Positions 25,053-35,236 of a stretch of 64,000 nt of DNA are shown here, one piece after another; positions within the stretch are counted from its first letter, which is position 1, and each line of letters starts with the position of its first letter. Source of the DNA: JAJFUI01 sp963754135 (lineage in GTDB: Bacteria > Planctomycetota > Planctomycetia > Pirellulales > Thermoguttaceae). The notes below the pieces were generated by a model. It saw only the letters and a program-made list of their open reading frames with translations. It had not been told where the DNA came from and searched no databases. Both the position numbers and the translations under genes were made by a program. Location: assembly GCA_963754135.1 (NCBI GenBank), contig CAVWEY010000002.1:496001-560000 (forward strand), in the 5' to 3' direction.

Positions 25053-26171
25053 TCAGACGGCGAAAAACTCCTCGATGCAATCGCAAACGTACTCGACGTC
25101 CTCGTCGGCAAGCGACTCGTTCATCGGCAACATCAGCAAACGGGTAAACAAGGCGTCGGTGTAAGGAAGCGTCTGCGTGAACCCCAACTTGGGGAACTGA
25201 TGGACCGCCTTGCCGCCCCATTGAATGAGCGTGCCGACCCCGCGCTGCTTCAGAAACGCCCGCAAATCATCACGGCGCTGGGCCTCGATCTCGTAGTTCT
25301 GGAAGATGTCGAAATGGTCGGGATCGTCCTCCGGGCCGGGCGGCAGCCGCAGTTGCGGCAAGGCGCCCAGCCGGCGGCGGTATGCTCCGGCGATCTGCCG
25401 CCGCCGGGCGATCTGCCGGCCGTAGCGCTGGAGATTGAAGTTCAGAACCGCGGCCTGCAAATTGTCCAAGCGGGAATTCAATCCCCATAGAACCGCGTCA
25501 CCGGATGCCGGGTCGCGGCCGTGATCGCGCAAGAGCAGAAGCCTCTCGTGCATCGCGCCGTCGTTGGTCATCGCGCAGCCGCCGTCGCCAAAACAGCCCA
25601 GTGTCTTGGCCGGATAGAAACTGATGGCGCCGGCAAGGCCGAACGTGCCGGCGCACCGGCCCTTGAACTTCGACCCCAGCGACTGGGCCGCGTCTTCCAG
25701 GATCAACAGGCCATGCCTGTCGGCAATTGCCTGCAAGGCATCCATATTGCCGGTCCGTCCGTTGAGTTGCGTCGGCATGATAGCCTTCGTGCGCGGCGTG
25801 ACGGCGGCCTCAACCGACGCCGGATCGATCAGATGGTCGGGGCCGCACTCGGCGGGCACGGGCGTCGCGCCGGCGAAGTGGATTGCCGCCGCGGTGGCCA
25901 CCATCGTGTGTGAAGAAAAGATGATCTCGTCACCCGGTCCGACGCCCGCGGCGCGCACCATCAGATGAAGGGCGTCCGTGGCGTTGGCCATGCCGATGAC
26001 GTGCTTGACGCCGACATAGGCGGCCAGATTCCGCTCGAACTCCTCCAGGTCGCGTTGCATGATGAATGCGCCGCGCCGGCAGACGTCGGCCATCAGCGCC
26101 GTAAACTCCGCCTCGTGGGCGGTGAAAACGTGCGGATAATTGAAGAAAGGAACGGTTCTGGCAGCGATCAT
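25053..26171 (-). CDS. DegT/DnrJ/EryC1 sugar aminotransferase
   Basis: An intact 372-residue PLP enzyme: NATDALHLMVRAAGVGPGDE, DHLIDPASVEAAVTPRTKAI MPTQLNG, LLILEDAAQSLGSKFKGR and the PLP lysine in SFYPAKTLGCFGDGG. It transfers an amino group from glutamate to a keto-sugar. Which keto-sugar is unclear; the rfbAB and CapD products are both available in the locus. It lies between the transketolase pair and the initiating sugar transferase. Confidence 0.85.
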   Translation of the reverse strand: MIAARTVPFFNYPHVFTAHEAEFTALMADVCRRGAFIMQRDLEEFERNLAAYVGVKHVIGMANATDALHLMVRAAGVGPGDEIIFSSHTMVATAAAIHFAGATPVPAECGPDHLIDPASVEAAVTPRTKAIMPTQLNGRTGNMDALQAIADRHGLLILEDAAQSLGSKFKGRCAGTFGLAGAISFYPAKTLGCFGDGGCAMTNDGAMHERLLLLRDHGRDPASGDAVLWGLNSRLDNLQAAVLNFNLQRYGRQIARRRQIAGAYRRRLGALPQLRLPPGPEDDPDHFDIFQNYEIEAQRRDDLRAFLKQRGVGTLIQWGGKAVHQFPKLGFTQTLPYTDALFTRLLMLPMNESLADEDVEYVCDCIEEFFAV

Positions 26172-26257
26172 CGTCGGCTCCGTCTAGTTTTCACGCGGGT
26201 GGAGACTAACGTGCGGATACGCCATCGCTTCCCGACACTGCCGGGAAAGGGCCGAAT

Positions 26258-26941
26258 TACCTTTCGCTCTTCGCAATCAGTGTTTCCACTTCGGCCCGCA
26301 ATTGCGCAAACGTGGGATAATCCCGGAGTTCGGCCGGAGTCCAGTTCTTGCGCAACATGCGGAGAAACGTGTAGAAAATGATCTTGATGTCGCCGAAGAA
26401 GCTGCGCGTTTCAAGATAGTAAAGCTGGAGCTTCAATTTCGTGGGGAAGATGACCTTTTCGTAGGCGGCGTCGGGATCGGGCGGCGCCGGCCAGCACGCC
26501 GCCCTCGTCGCAGTTCCAGATCGACGCCCAATCGGTAATGCCGGGCCGGAGGGCGAGCGTCTTCCTTGCCTCCGCGCCGAACTGCTCGACCTTATCGACG
26601 ACCTCGGGACGGGGGCCGACGAGGCTCATGTCGCCCAGGAGCACGTTGATCAGTTGAGAGATCTCGTCCAACTTGCACTTTCGCACGAACCGGCCGCTGC
26701 GGGTCACCCGCGGGTCGTCGCCCGAGGTGGACGGCCCGCCGATCTTGTCGGCGTCGGTGACCATCGAGCGGAACTTGAAGATTCCAAACGGTTTTCCGTG
26801 GCGTCCCGCCCGGCGCCCCCGGTAGAACACCGGCCCAGGCGAATCCCATTTGATCCAAGCGGTAATGGCGAGCAACAGCGGCGAGAAAACGATCAACCCC
26901 GCCAGGCTGGCAAGAATGTCGAAGAGCCGTTTCACGGTCAC
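26258..26941 (-). CDS. Initiating sugar-phosphate transferase (monotopic PGT)
   Basis: Starts MTVKRLFDILASLAGLIVFS, a re-entrant membrane helix, then GPVFYRGRRAGRHGKPFGIF KFRSMV, KLDEISQLINVLLGDMSLVG PRPE and LRPGITDWASIWN, the conserved core of PglC/WcaJ-type phosphoglycosyl transferases. After a slip near 26490 it ends PDPDAAYEKVIFPTKLKLQL to a TAA at 26258. At about 227 residues it is the short type without extra membrane domain. It puts the first sugar phosphate on undecaprenyl phosphate at the inner membrane. Confidence 0.85.
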
Positions 26942-27667
26942 TCACTCATCCTTCGTTGGGATTGGAAGTTTTTGCAGCACGTAGCTGACTTGGCTGACCA
27001 AAAACGGAAACATCGCGCCCGCGGCGAAGTAGACGCAGGAAAGCCGCGAGGAAAGAAAGCGGCCGACCGGAGGGGCCAACGCTCCTTTCGCCACGGTGAC
27101 GAGCCGCGTTGTGACGCCGACATCGGAGAGAGATTTCAGTTGCCCGCGGGACAATGCCTTGTAGTCCGGATTGCGCGGCTTTGGCGTTCGCCAGTCCACC
27201 AACAACAGGTATCCCCCCGGTTTGCAGACCCGCACCATTTCGGCGGCAATCTCCCGGCGGAGAACGTCGTTGGGCAAGGTGACGAACATCGTTACTTCAA
27301 ACACCAAGTCGAAATGACTGTCTGCGCAGTCCCTTCGTGCAGCGTCGCCGTGGATGAGCCGCACCTGAGGATACAGTTTCCTTGCCGCGGCCAAGTGATC
27401 CGCGCAAATGTCGATGCCCGTGATGTTCTCCGGTCGATAGCCGAGACGAAACAGATGATAAAGATCGCTGCCTCCGCCGATCCCCACGTCGAGGACGGTT
27501 GCCGTCCGCGGATCGTGGCCGATGGCGTACGCGGTGCGCACGACCGACGCCTCAATGGCCAGGTCCTGAAATAGGACGCCGCGGTTGGCACGAAGGTCAT
27601 TGCGGTCGGCGCCTTTCTTCGCGCGATAATCCCGATACCATTGTGCAGTGGATTCTTCGCGAGTCAT
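26942..27667 (-). CDS. Class I SAM-dependent methyltransferase
   Basis: The 241-residue product has SAM motif I VLDVGIGGGSDLYHLFRLGY, acidic motif II ITGIDICADHL, FDLVFEVTMFVTLP and MVRVCKPGGYLLLVDW. A C-terminal hydrophobic stretch (SCVYFAAGAMFPFLVSQ) may touch the membrane. Substrate not evident; probably a sugar or lipid-linked glycan. Stop abuts the sugar transferase start and its ATG overlaps the upstream stop. Confidence 0.8.
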   Translation of the reverse strand: MTREESTAQWYRDYRAKKGADRNDLRANRGVLFQDLAIEASVVRTAYAIGHDPRTATVLDVGIGGGSDLYHLFRLGYRPENITGIDICADHLAAARKLYPQVRLIHGDAARRDCADSHFDLVFEVTMFVTLPNDVLRREIAAEMVRVCKPGGYLLLVDWRTPKPRNPDYKALSRGQLKSLSDVGVTTRLVTVAKGALAPPVGRFLSSRLSCVYFAAGAMFPFLVSQVSYVLQKLPIPTKDE

Positions 27668-28937
27668 GATGCGGCCTTCGCCGTTGTGGCGATCTCTTCG
27701 AGATAGGCCGCCATGCGGCCATACACTTTCTCCGCGACGAAGGAGTCCTGGAACAACGCCTGCGCATGGGCGGAAAGCCGCCTCCGCTCGGCGGGACTTT
27801 CTTGAAGCCGGCGCAACCCGCGGACCAATGCCTCCGGATCGTCGCCGTAGGAAAACCCGCAGTCGCGCTTGCGCAACAGATCGTGGAGTACGCCGTGCCG
27901 CAGGCTCAAGGCAATGGGCAAGCCGCCGGAAAGATACTCGGCCGGCTTGTTGGCGATGTTCATGGTGAAGTTGAGGCTCTCGCGGTACGGCGCCAGGCCG
28001 ATCGCCGCCCGCCGCATGAGGGCGAAGATCTCGGCTGCTCCGACCCAGCCGGGAAGAACGACGTTGTTCAGGCCGGCCGCGAGCGACTTGTAGTGCGCTC
28101 GAGCCGGTCGCCGGCGCCGCAGAGCACGAAGCGGATATTCTTATCCGCCGGTTCCAGCCGTGCGCCGCCTCGATGACCGGTTCGAGGTTGAACTGCCGCC
28201 CGATCGTGCCGAAGAAAACGGCGTTGAAAGCGTCCGCCGCCGCGGGAATCCCCTGCCGGTCCCAAAAAGCCTCTGCCGCCGCGAGCTTTTCCGCGGACGG
28301 CTGTGTCTGAACGTAGCCGAAATGAAAACTCCGGTCCAGCGGCGACCGCCGCCGGCCGCCGCGGCGCAGACCCCAATCGACGAAGGCGTCCGTCATGCCG
28401 GTGATCGCCGTGGCGTCGCGGCATGCTGCCCGCGCCTGCCGGAAAAGGGACGCCAACGGCAAGTAGCCCAGCGGACGAAGCGCGCGGCAAGAGCTCCAGA
28501 AAGACGTCCGGCCACATGTCGCGCATGTCCAAGACGACGGGAACGCCGTGCCGCTTGCCGTAGCGAGCCGATTCCAGGCACAATTCGATCGTCGGCAGCG
28601 CGGCGACGATGATGTCCGGCCGGCGAGGTTCGGCTTGCGCGGCCGCAGCGAAACGGCCGGCAACCTGACGATGATCCCGGAACCGCGCCAGCGACACGTT
28701 GGAACGGTAGCCGCAGCCGTGAAGCAGCCGGATCTCCAATCGCTCGTTGACCCTCAGCGCATGATCCTCCGCGAACAAGTGCTTCCTGCGGAAATGATCA
28801 TACGTGGAGGTCCACCACACCACCTCATGGCCGCGTTCGGCCAGGAGGCGGGCAAAGAGCCCCGTCCGATGCGGACGGTCCTTCTCGCCCTCTTGAACGG
28901 GCAGCGGCTCGCCGATCGTCACCAGCCAAACCAACAT
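27664..28937 (-). CDS. Family 4 glycosyltransferase (WbuB-like), frameshifted
   Basis: Starts MLVWLVTIGEPLPVQEGEKD and contains VVLDMRDMWPDVFLELLPRA, then in a second frame ADAFNAVFFGTIGRQFNLEP, then in a third IRFVLCGAGDRL, FTMNIANKPAEYLSGGLPIA (E-x7-E-like nucleotide-sugar motif) and a helical C-terminus. Slips near 28480 and 28090. The GT-B fold with this N-terminus resembles WbuB/FnlB-type L-FucNAc or related transferases. Adds one sugar to the lipid-linked unit. Confidence 0.75.
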
Positions 28938-28950
28938 GCTCGCGGTCCTT

Positions 28951-30159
28951 TCATTGTGATCCGTCGCGCCTTCCATTCCCACACGATTCCAGACGTCTTA
29001 GCAGCTCGGCGACGACCGGCCGCGCGGCCCAGCCCTCCTCGACGCGCCGCCTTCCGTTTTCAGCCAGCCGCCGCCGCAAGGCCGGATCGGCAATCAGACG
29101 GCGGATCGCCTCAGCCAGCGCCACGGGATCCGCGGGCGGCACCATCAGGCCGGCGTCTCCTTCCAGCAACTCCGGCACGCCGCCGACGCGCGTTGAAAGG
29201 ACCGGAATCCCGTGGCCCATCGGTTCGATCAAGCCGGCAGGCACGCCTTCGTGGAGGGTGGGCAAGACCACGAAATCGACTTGCCCGCTGCGGAGCATCT
29301 CCAGCAACCGGGCATGTTCCACCTGGCCGAGAAACGCGACCTGCGTTTGCAGGCGGCTTTCCGCCACCTGGGCCTCGAGCGCAGACCGGTCCTCACCGTC
29401 GCCGGCGATCAGCAGCTTCACCTCCGTACCCGAGTCGCGCAGCAACCGGACCGCCTCGATCAGATACTTGTGGCCCTTGCGGGCAATCAAGAAGGCGGTG
29501 CACATCAGCACCGGCGGCGAAGAAAGCGTGTCGCGGAAAGCGACGTGCTCGGGCACGTTCACACAGGAATGAAGCAGGACGACGTTGCCCGGCAGGGGAC
29601 GCCCGCAGATGGATTCCGCGATGGCAATTCCGTCCTTGGCGATAAAGCGCACGAAGGAGGCGCGGCCCAGCTTGACGGCCAGCAAGTTGTCGTCGACAAT
29701 GTTGCCGCGATGCACCGTGCAACTCCAGGGAATGCCCGAAATCTCGCTGGCCACCATCCCCATCGTCCCCGTCGTCAGCGCCCATTGCGCGTGAATGTGC
29801 TCGGCGCCCCATCGCCGGGCCAGCCGGGCGATCCAGAGCGCCTTCGGAAAGACCGCGACGTTCTTCAGAAAGGTTGCAACGTCGCGGCTGCGGAACAACC
29901 GCCCGAAGGCGCGGAGCGTGCGGACCGGCCGGCACGCGGCCACACCCAGCGCCGTGGCCAGAATCTCCAGGTCGGCGAGCGGCTTGCGCACGCTTCGCTC
30001 CTCCAGCCCCGCCGCGTCCCGGTTAAAAGCGACGGCGGCCGGCGAGCGCTGCACGAGCAGCATCTCGCACCCCTGCCGCAGCATCTCCTGCACCTCGGGA
30101 ATGAAGAACGGCTCTTCTTCTCCGAAGGGCATGGAGACCGTAATGTAGAGCAGTTTCAT
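28951..30159 (-). CDS. Family 4 glycosyltransferase
   Basis: Intact, 402 residues: MKLLYITVSMPFGEEEPFFI, AEHIHAQWALTTGTMGMVAS, the donor-domain start VLMCTAFLIARKGHKYLIEA, LLIAGDGEDR and FVVLPTLHEGVPAGLIEPMG with the conserved E-x7-E. A retaining GT-B enzyme acting on the cytosolic face of the membrane; donor sugar unknown. Confidence 0.85.
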   Translation of the reverse strand: MKLLYITVSMPFGEEEPFFIPEVQEMLRQGCEMLLVQRSPAAVAFNRDAAGLEERSVRKPLADLEILATALGVAACRPVRTLRAFGRLFRSRDVATFLKNVAVFPKALWIARLARRWGAEHIHAQWALTTGTMGMVASEISGIPWSCTVHRGNIVDDNLLAVKLGRASFVRFIAKDGIAIAESICGRPLPGNVVLLHSCVNVPEHVAFRDTLSSPPVLMCTAFLIARKGHKYLIEAVRLLRDSGTEVKLLIAGDGEDRSALEAQVAESRLQTQVAFLGQVEHARLLEMLRSGQVDFVVLPTLHEGVPAGLIEPMGHGIPVLSTRVGGVPELLEGDAGLMVPPADPVALAEAIRRLIADPALRRRLAENGRRRVEEGWAARPVVAELLRRLESCGNGRRDGSQ

Positions 30160-30240
30160 GTGCGCGGCCGCGTCGGCGACGTGCCGGATTCTTGACGGAA
30201 AGACGGATGGAACATGCCGCGGCTCACTGCCGGTGGAGAG

Positions 30241-31008
30241 TCACTGCGGCTTCAGGTACGCGTTGACCTGCGCGATGTACAATCGTGTGCTCGGGAACCA
30301 TGCTCTTACCAGATTGTAATAGACGATGTAGAACACCGCCATCAGGCCGTCCTTGCCGGAGATCTTCTCGCCTTCTTCATACGTTCTGCCGTAATAGGAA
30401 ATCGGCACCTCGTAGGTGCGGGCCCTCGTCTTGCAGATCATGGCCGTGATTTCCACCTCGAGACCGAAGCCCCTGCTGCTCAGCGAAAGCGGCTTGATGA
30501 CGCCGGACCGGAACGCCTTGTAGCAGGTTTCGATGTCGGTCATGTTGCGGTTCGTCAGAAGATTGGAAAGGAACGTCAGCCATCGGTTCGCCAGATAGTG
30601 GTAGAAGTAGAGAACCCGAGTGGCGCGATGGACGAGAAAGCGGCTTCCATACACCACGTCGGCGTGCCCCTGAAGTATCGGCGCGATCACCTCCAACAGT
30701 TCGCCGGGATCATACTCGAGATCGGCGTCTTGTATGGCGATGATGTCTCCGGCCGCGTTCTTGATCGCGTGGGCGATCGCGGCCGTCTTCCCCTGGTTCC
30801 GCTTGAAGCGGAAGAGCTTCACCCGCGGATCGGCCGATGCGACGCCTTGCACGGTTGCGGCCGTCGCATCGGTTGACCCATCGTCGACCACGATGACTTC
30901 CTTGAGGTTCATTTCCAGTGCGAGAACCCGTCCTAGAACCTGGGCGACCGTCGTTTCTTCGTTGTAGGCGGCCATGAGCACCGACACGGATGGAGCCGGT
31001 TCAGTCAC
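30241..31008 (-). CDS. Family 2 glycosyltransferase, dolichol-P-mannose-synthase-like
   Basis: A GTG start at 31008 opens TEPAPSVSVLMAAYNEETTV; VIVVDDGSTDATAATVQ, IIAIQDADLEYDPGELLEV (DXD metal motif) and GSRFLVHRATRVLYFYHYLA follow. The length (255 residues) and FLSNLLTNRNMTDIETCYKA are typical of polyprenyl-phosphate glycosyltransferases of the DPM1 type. It may make a polyprenyl-linked sugar or add a residue to the repeat. No C-terminal membrane helices. Confidence 0.8.
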   Translation of the reverse strand: MTEPAPSVSVLMAAYNEETTVAQVLGRVLALEMNLKEVIVVDDGSTDATAATVQGVASADPRVKLFRFKRNQGKTAAIAHAIKNAAGDIIAIQDADLEYDPGELLEVIAPILQGHADVVYGSRFLVHRATRVLYFYHYLANRWLTFLSNLLTNRNMTDIETCYKAFRSGVIKPLSLSSRGFGLEVEITAMICKTRARTYEVPISYYGRTYEEGEKISGKDGLMAVFYIVYYNLVRAWFPSTRLYIAQVNAYLKPQ

Positions 31009-31016
31009 AACGGCGT

Positions 31017-31999
31017 TTATTCCTCCACATAGATGATCTTGCTGCCCTGCGGCTCGAGGCGGAACGGCGTCGGCAAAAGCTCCGCCAGCGCCGACACGAT
31101 GGCCGGATGACGGTCCGGATGGGCGTACAGCAAGAGGAAGCCGCCGCCGCCGGCCCCCAGCAGCTTGCCGCCGATGGCGCCCCGCTCCCGCGCGCGTTCG
31201 TACAGGCCGTCGATCCGCTCGCTGCTGATCGCCGCGGCCAGGCTCTTCTTCAGCAGCCAACTTTCGTGGAGCATCTCGCCGATGTTGTCCAGGGAATTCG
31301 AGCACAGCGCGCCCGCATGGCAAACGCCATCTGCGCCATCTGCCGCAACGTGTTTCTCGTCCGGGCGTTGTTCGTCACGTTGGCGATTTGCTCGTCGAGG
31401 ATGGGGTTGGCCGACCGCGTGATGCCCGTATAGAGCAGCAGCAGCCGCCGCTCCAGTTCCGCCTTGGTCTCAGGCTTGCAGACGATCGGGTCGACGAACA
31501 CGCTGCCGTCCGGGTTGAAACGGATGCACTGGAAGCCGCCGTAGGCGGCGATATATTGGTCCTGCTTGCCGATCGGCTTGCGGCAGACGTCGATCTCGAT
31601 CCGGCAGGCTTCCGCGGCAAGGCGTTCCGCCCCGGCGTGCCGGCCGTCGTAGGCGTGCAGCGAGTTCAGGAGCCCCACCGTGTAGGAGCTGGATGATCCC
31701 ATGCCGGTGCCCGAGGACGGGATGTCGGAAATCGAGGTGATTTCAATTCCGGCGTGAACGCCGGTCATCCGCAGGCTTTCCCGAATCAATTCGTGCTTCA
31801 ACTCGCCGAGGTGTTCGACGTTCTCCGTGACCGAGTAACTGGCGCGGATGTGACGGTCGAACTTCTTGTTGACGGTGATGTAGATATACTTGTCGATGGC
31901 CGTGCTGATGACGCAGCCCGGCTCTTGCTGGTAGAACGCCGGCAGATCGCTGCCGCCGCCCATGAAGCTGACTCGCAGCGGAGTGCGTGAGATGATCAT
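31017..31999 (-). CDS. hddA: GHMP kinase, D-glycero-D-manno-heptose 7-phosphate kinase-like
   Basis: Starts MIISRTPLRVSFMGGGSDLP, GHMP motif 2 is PSSGTGMGSSSSYTVGLLNS, and after a slip near 31310 the C-terminus has GGKLLGAGGGGFLLLYAH (motif 3). This closely follows HddA, which phosphorylates heptose 7-phosphate at C1. gmhB and an hddC-like gene lie two and three genes upstream, which supports the heptose assignment over other GHMP kinases such as fucokinase. Confidence 0.75.
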
Positions 32000-32976
32000 G
32001 ACGCGTACCCCCGGGGATGCCGCTTGCGCCATTGCCACGCGGTTTCCACCATCCGGTGCAGTTCCGGGAAGGCCGGCCGCCATCCCAGCTCGCGGCCGGT
32101 GCGGGTGGAGTCGGCCACCAGCCGGGCGGGATCGCCGGGCCGCCGCGCGGCGTCGCGGACGGCGAACTGCCGCCCGGTTACCTCCCGCACCGCATCGATC
32201 ACTTGCCGGTTCGAATATCCCGCGCCGTTGCCGAGATTGTAAGCCGTCGGCCCGATGCGGTCAACGGCCTCCAGGGCCAGCAGGTGGGCGCGGGCGATGT
32301 CCGCCACGTGAACGTAATCGCGGACACACGTGCCGTCGGGCGTGTCGTAGTCCGTGCCGAACAGATCGAGGCCGTCGCGGTCGCCCGCCGCCGCCGCCAG
32401 GGCGATGGGAATCAAGTGGGTTTCCCGCTTCCGCGACTCCCCGCACCGTTGGCTGGCGCCGCAGGCGTTGAAGTAGCGAAGGCTGATGTGGCGCAGGCCG
32501 TGCGCCGTATGGTACCACGCCAAGGCGCGCTCGAAGGCCAGCTTCGAGTCGCCGTAGGAATTGCACGGGTTCTTCGCCGCGTCTTCCGGGATGGGGACCG
32601 CTTCCGGTTGTCCGTAGACGGCCGCCGTCGAGGAGAATATCAATCGCTTTACGCCCGCACGGAGCATCGCATCGAGCAAATTCAATCCGCCGCAGAGGTT
32701 CACGCGATAGAATAGGCCGGGGTCCCGGACCGAGTCGTCGATGAACGCTTCGGCCGCCAGATGGGCCACCGCGTCGAACCGCTCACGTTGGAAAAGCCGT
32801 TCCAGCAGCGGCTCGTCCAGGATATCGCCGCGGACCAACCGCGCGGGCGGCGTGACGGCCTCCGGAAAACCGTATTTCAGGCTGTCGAGCACCACGACGT
32901 CGTGCCCCTCGCCGACCAACTGCTCGGTCACGACACTGCCGATGAAGCCCGCCCCCCCGGTCACTAGAAGTTTCAT
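31996..32976 (-). CDS. galE: UDP-glucose 4-epimerase
   Basis: Intact, 326 residues. NAD motif VTGGAGFIGS, FDAVAHLAAEAFIDDSVRDP, Ser-Ser-Thr in IFSSTAAVYGQPEAVPI, catalytic NSYGDSK (YxxxK) and RYFNACGAS then VRDYVHVADIARAHLLALE all match GalE. It interconverts UDP-Glc/UDP-Gal or the N-acetyl forms in the cytosol. Stop and start codons overlap those of hddA and gmhB. Confidence 0.9.
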   Translation of the reverse strand: MKLLVTGGAGFIGSVVTEQLVGEGHDVVVLDSLKYGFPEAVTPPARLVRGDILDEPLLERLFQRERFDAVAHLAAEAFIDDSVRDPGLFYRVNLCGGLNLLDAMLRAGVKRLIFSSTAAVYGQPEAVPIPEDAAKNPCNSYGDSKLAFERALAWYHTAHGLRHISLRYFNACGASQRCGESRKRETHLIPIALAAAAGDRDGLDLFGTDYDTPDGTCVRDYVHVADIARAHLLALEAVDRIGPTAYNLGNGAGYSNRQVIDAVREVTGRQFAVRDAARRPGDPARLVADSTRTGRELGWRPAFPELHRMVETAWQWRKRHPRGYAS

Positions 32977-33548
32977 GGGCTACTCCTTGCAAGTTCCGCG
33001 CATTCCGCTTCGGCAATCAGCCGCACGGCGGCAGGCAAATCGTCCACGACGGCGCAGCGGCCGTTCCATCCCGCGAGGCTCTCGATCTCTTGCTCCCTTC
33101 CGCGTCCCGTGCGGACGAGGATGCCGCGGGCGCCCACGGTGCGGGCCGCCTGCAAGTCGCTCACGGCGTCCCCCACCAGCCAGCACCGCTCGAGGTCCAG
33201 GCCCAACTCACGGGCGGCCTGTTGCAGCATTCCCGGCGCCGGCTTGCGGCAGGCGCAGCCGGCGTCGGGATGATGCGGGCAAAGATAGCTGGCGTCGACG
33301 CGTCCGCCGCGCGACCTGACGGCCTCCACAATCTTGCTCTGCACTTCCCACGCCTGCTCCAAAGTCAGGATGCCGCGTCCCACGGCGCCTTGATTCGAGA
33401 CGACCACGACGGCCAGCGGCAGGGCCGCCAGTTGCGACAGCGCATCGAAGGCTCCGTCCAGGAACCGCACTTCCGCCCAGGTCTTGACGTGGTCGGGGCG
33501 GTTTCCGATGATCACCCCGTCACGGTCGAGAAACACCGCCGTCTTCAC
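32973..33548 (-). CDS. gmhB: D-glycero-D-manno-heptose 1,7-bisphosphate phosphatase
   Basis: HAD-IIIA enzyme with GTG start: FLDRDGVIIGNRPDHVKTWA (DxDG nucleophile), VVVVSNQGAVGRGILT, the zinc loop CPHHPDAGCACRKPAPGM and LVGDAVSDLQAA. It removes the 7-phosphate to give heptose 1-phosphate. It overlaps the hddC-like gene (GTGA) and galE. A second gmhB-like gene is at 56889. Confidence 0.85.
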   Translation of the reverse strand: MKTAVFLDRDGVIIGNRPDHVKTWAEVRFLDGAFDALSQLAALPLAVVVVSNQGAVGRGILTLEQAWEVQSKIVEAVRSRGGRVDASYLCPHHPDAGCACRKPAPGMLQQAARELGLDLERCWLVGDAVSDLQAARTVGARGILVRTGRGREQEIESLAGWNGRCAVVDDLPAAVRLIAEAECAELARSSP

Positions 33549-34300
33549 GTCGTTCCCTCTTGATGTGCCGCGGTTTCCGCCGCTGCCGGCGTCGGCCATT
33601 CCTGCCGGGCGCGATCGTACTTTTCCAGCGTGCCCATGTCGATCAGGTACGCGCCGGGGTCCAACGTCTGCGCAAACACCGGAACCTCCGCCCGCAACAG
33701 CGCCGGCAGCAGGTCGCAGGCAATGTCGCTGAATCCGTCGGCGGGAACGTGCTTCAGGACCGGCGGGTCCATCACCAAAACGCCCGCACTGGTCAGGTCC
33801 GAGAAAACATCGTCCCGCGGAGGCTTCTCCACGAAGCGCGTAACACGGTGGTTTTCGCCGACGGCCACGACGCCGCAGTCCCAGGGATTGGGAGCGTGGT
33901 TGACGCTCAAGGTCACGTGGGCCGCATCGCCGCGGGCACGGTGGAACGCAACCAGCGCCCCAAGGTCCATGTCGGTCAGCACGTCCCCATAGACCACGAC
34001 GAATGCCTCGCTGAAGAGCCGTTCGACGCGCTTGATGCCGCCGGCCGTGCCGAGGATCGTCGGCTCGACGGAAAACGTCAGGCGCACGTCGAGGGCCTTG
34101 CCGTCGCCGAAGTGCCGAAGGACCGGATCGGGCTGATGGTGCAGGTTGATCACGATGTCGCGGATGCCGTAATGCCGCAGCCAGAGGATGATCCATTCCA
34201 GCGTGGGCCGGCCCGCCACCGGCAGCATGGGCTTCGGGACCGTAAGCGTGTGCGGCCTCAACCGTGTGCCTTCTCCGGCGGCGAGGATCATGGCTTTCAC
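33545..34300 (-). CDS. hddC: Sugar-1-phosphate nucleotidyltransferase, HddC-like
   Basis: About 251 residues: MILAAGEGTRLRPHTLTVPK PMLP (nucleotide-binding loop), VVYGDVLTDMDLGALVAFH and RFVEKPPRDDVFSDLTSAGV. It resembles mannose-1-phosphate and heptose-1-phosphate guanylyltransferases. Directly coupled to gmhB, it most simply forms GDP- (or another NDP-) heptose. GTG 34300 is taken as start; ATG 34291 is possible. Confidence 0.7.
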   Translation of the reverse strand: MKAMILAAGEGTRLRPHTLTVPKPMLPVAGRPTLEWIILWLRHYGIRDIVINLHHQPDPVLRHFGDGKALDVRLTFSVEPTILGTAGGIKRVERLFSEAFVVVYGDVLTDMDLGALVAFHRARGDAAHVTLSVNHAPNPWDCGVVAVGENHRVTRFVEKPPRDDVFSDLTSAGVLVMDPPVLKHVPADGFSDIACDLLPALLRAEVPVFAQTLDPGAYLIDMGTLEKYDRARQEWPTPAAAETAAHQEGTT

Positions 34301-34349
34301 CGGTTGCTCTTGAATTCGTGACGAGAAACAACAGCCCATGCGACAGCAA

Positions 34350-35218
34350 TCAGGGCGCCTTCGGCGGTTGCGGATCCGTTGCCATCCAGCCGAGCAGCAG
34401 CCGTTCTACTCGCCGTTGCACGCGAGCCGCACCCGACCACAGACGTTCAGAACATTCACCCAAGATCGGGAGCTTGCCCACCAGCCAAAAGACCGTCTGA
34501 CTGAGAACCATCATGCGCAGCCAGAAGGGGCTTCCACGGCGGGCACACGCGTCTCGCAAGATCAGCAACCGGACGCGCCGGTAATGATTCAGCCGTTTCG
34601 GTCGTGTATGAGAGATGTTCTTGCCGTGAATGCGATACTCCGACAAGACCTGATCAATGTAGTCCATTCGGTACCGCTCCGACATGCGGACCCACATGTC
34701 CCAATCATCGGACCCGCTGACCCGCCCGTTGAACAGTCCGACTTCCCGCAAGCAGTCCCGACGGTGCATGACTGTGATGCGCAAAATAAAGCAGTGCTGG
34801 AGCAGGTAAAATGAATCCAACGGGTTGGACCTTTTCCGAAGGTTCCGAAGTTGCAACTCGGATTGGTACTTGTCGGCGGAGTAGACGACATCGACTTCAG
34901 GGTGCTCGTCCAAGTAGTGGGTTTGCACCTCGAGTTTCGTGGAAAACATGAAGTCGTCCGCGTCGAAGTATGCAAAGTACTCGCCCTGGGCCATGCCGAC
35001 GGCGCGATTGAGTGCAAATGCCTGTCCCTGGTGTTCTTGGACGGCCCACCGGATGCGGTCGTCGTAGCTCTTTAGGATGTCGACAGTTCCGTCGGTCGAG
35101 CCATCGTCCACAATGACGACTTCAAAGTCCCGATAGGTCTGGCTGAAACGCCGTCCAACGTCTCCGGGAGATGCTTGGCGGCGTTGTAGGTGGGAATGAT
35201 GACGCTAACCTTGGGCAT
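34350..35218 (-). CDS. Family 2 glycosyltransferase, frameshifted
   Basis: Starts MPKVSVIIPTYNAAKHLPET; after a missing T near 35150 continues FEVVIVDDGSTDGTVDILKS, GEYFAYFDADDFMFSTKLEV (DXD) and GRVSGSDDWDMWVRMSERYR (base motif). About 290 residues with a hydrophobic stretch near the end (MVLSQTVFWLVGKLPIL) that may associate with the membrane. Inverting GT-A enzyme, sugar unknown. Confidence 0.8.
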
Positions 35219-35236
35219 CGGCTCGTTCCGGGAGTC

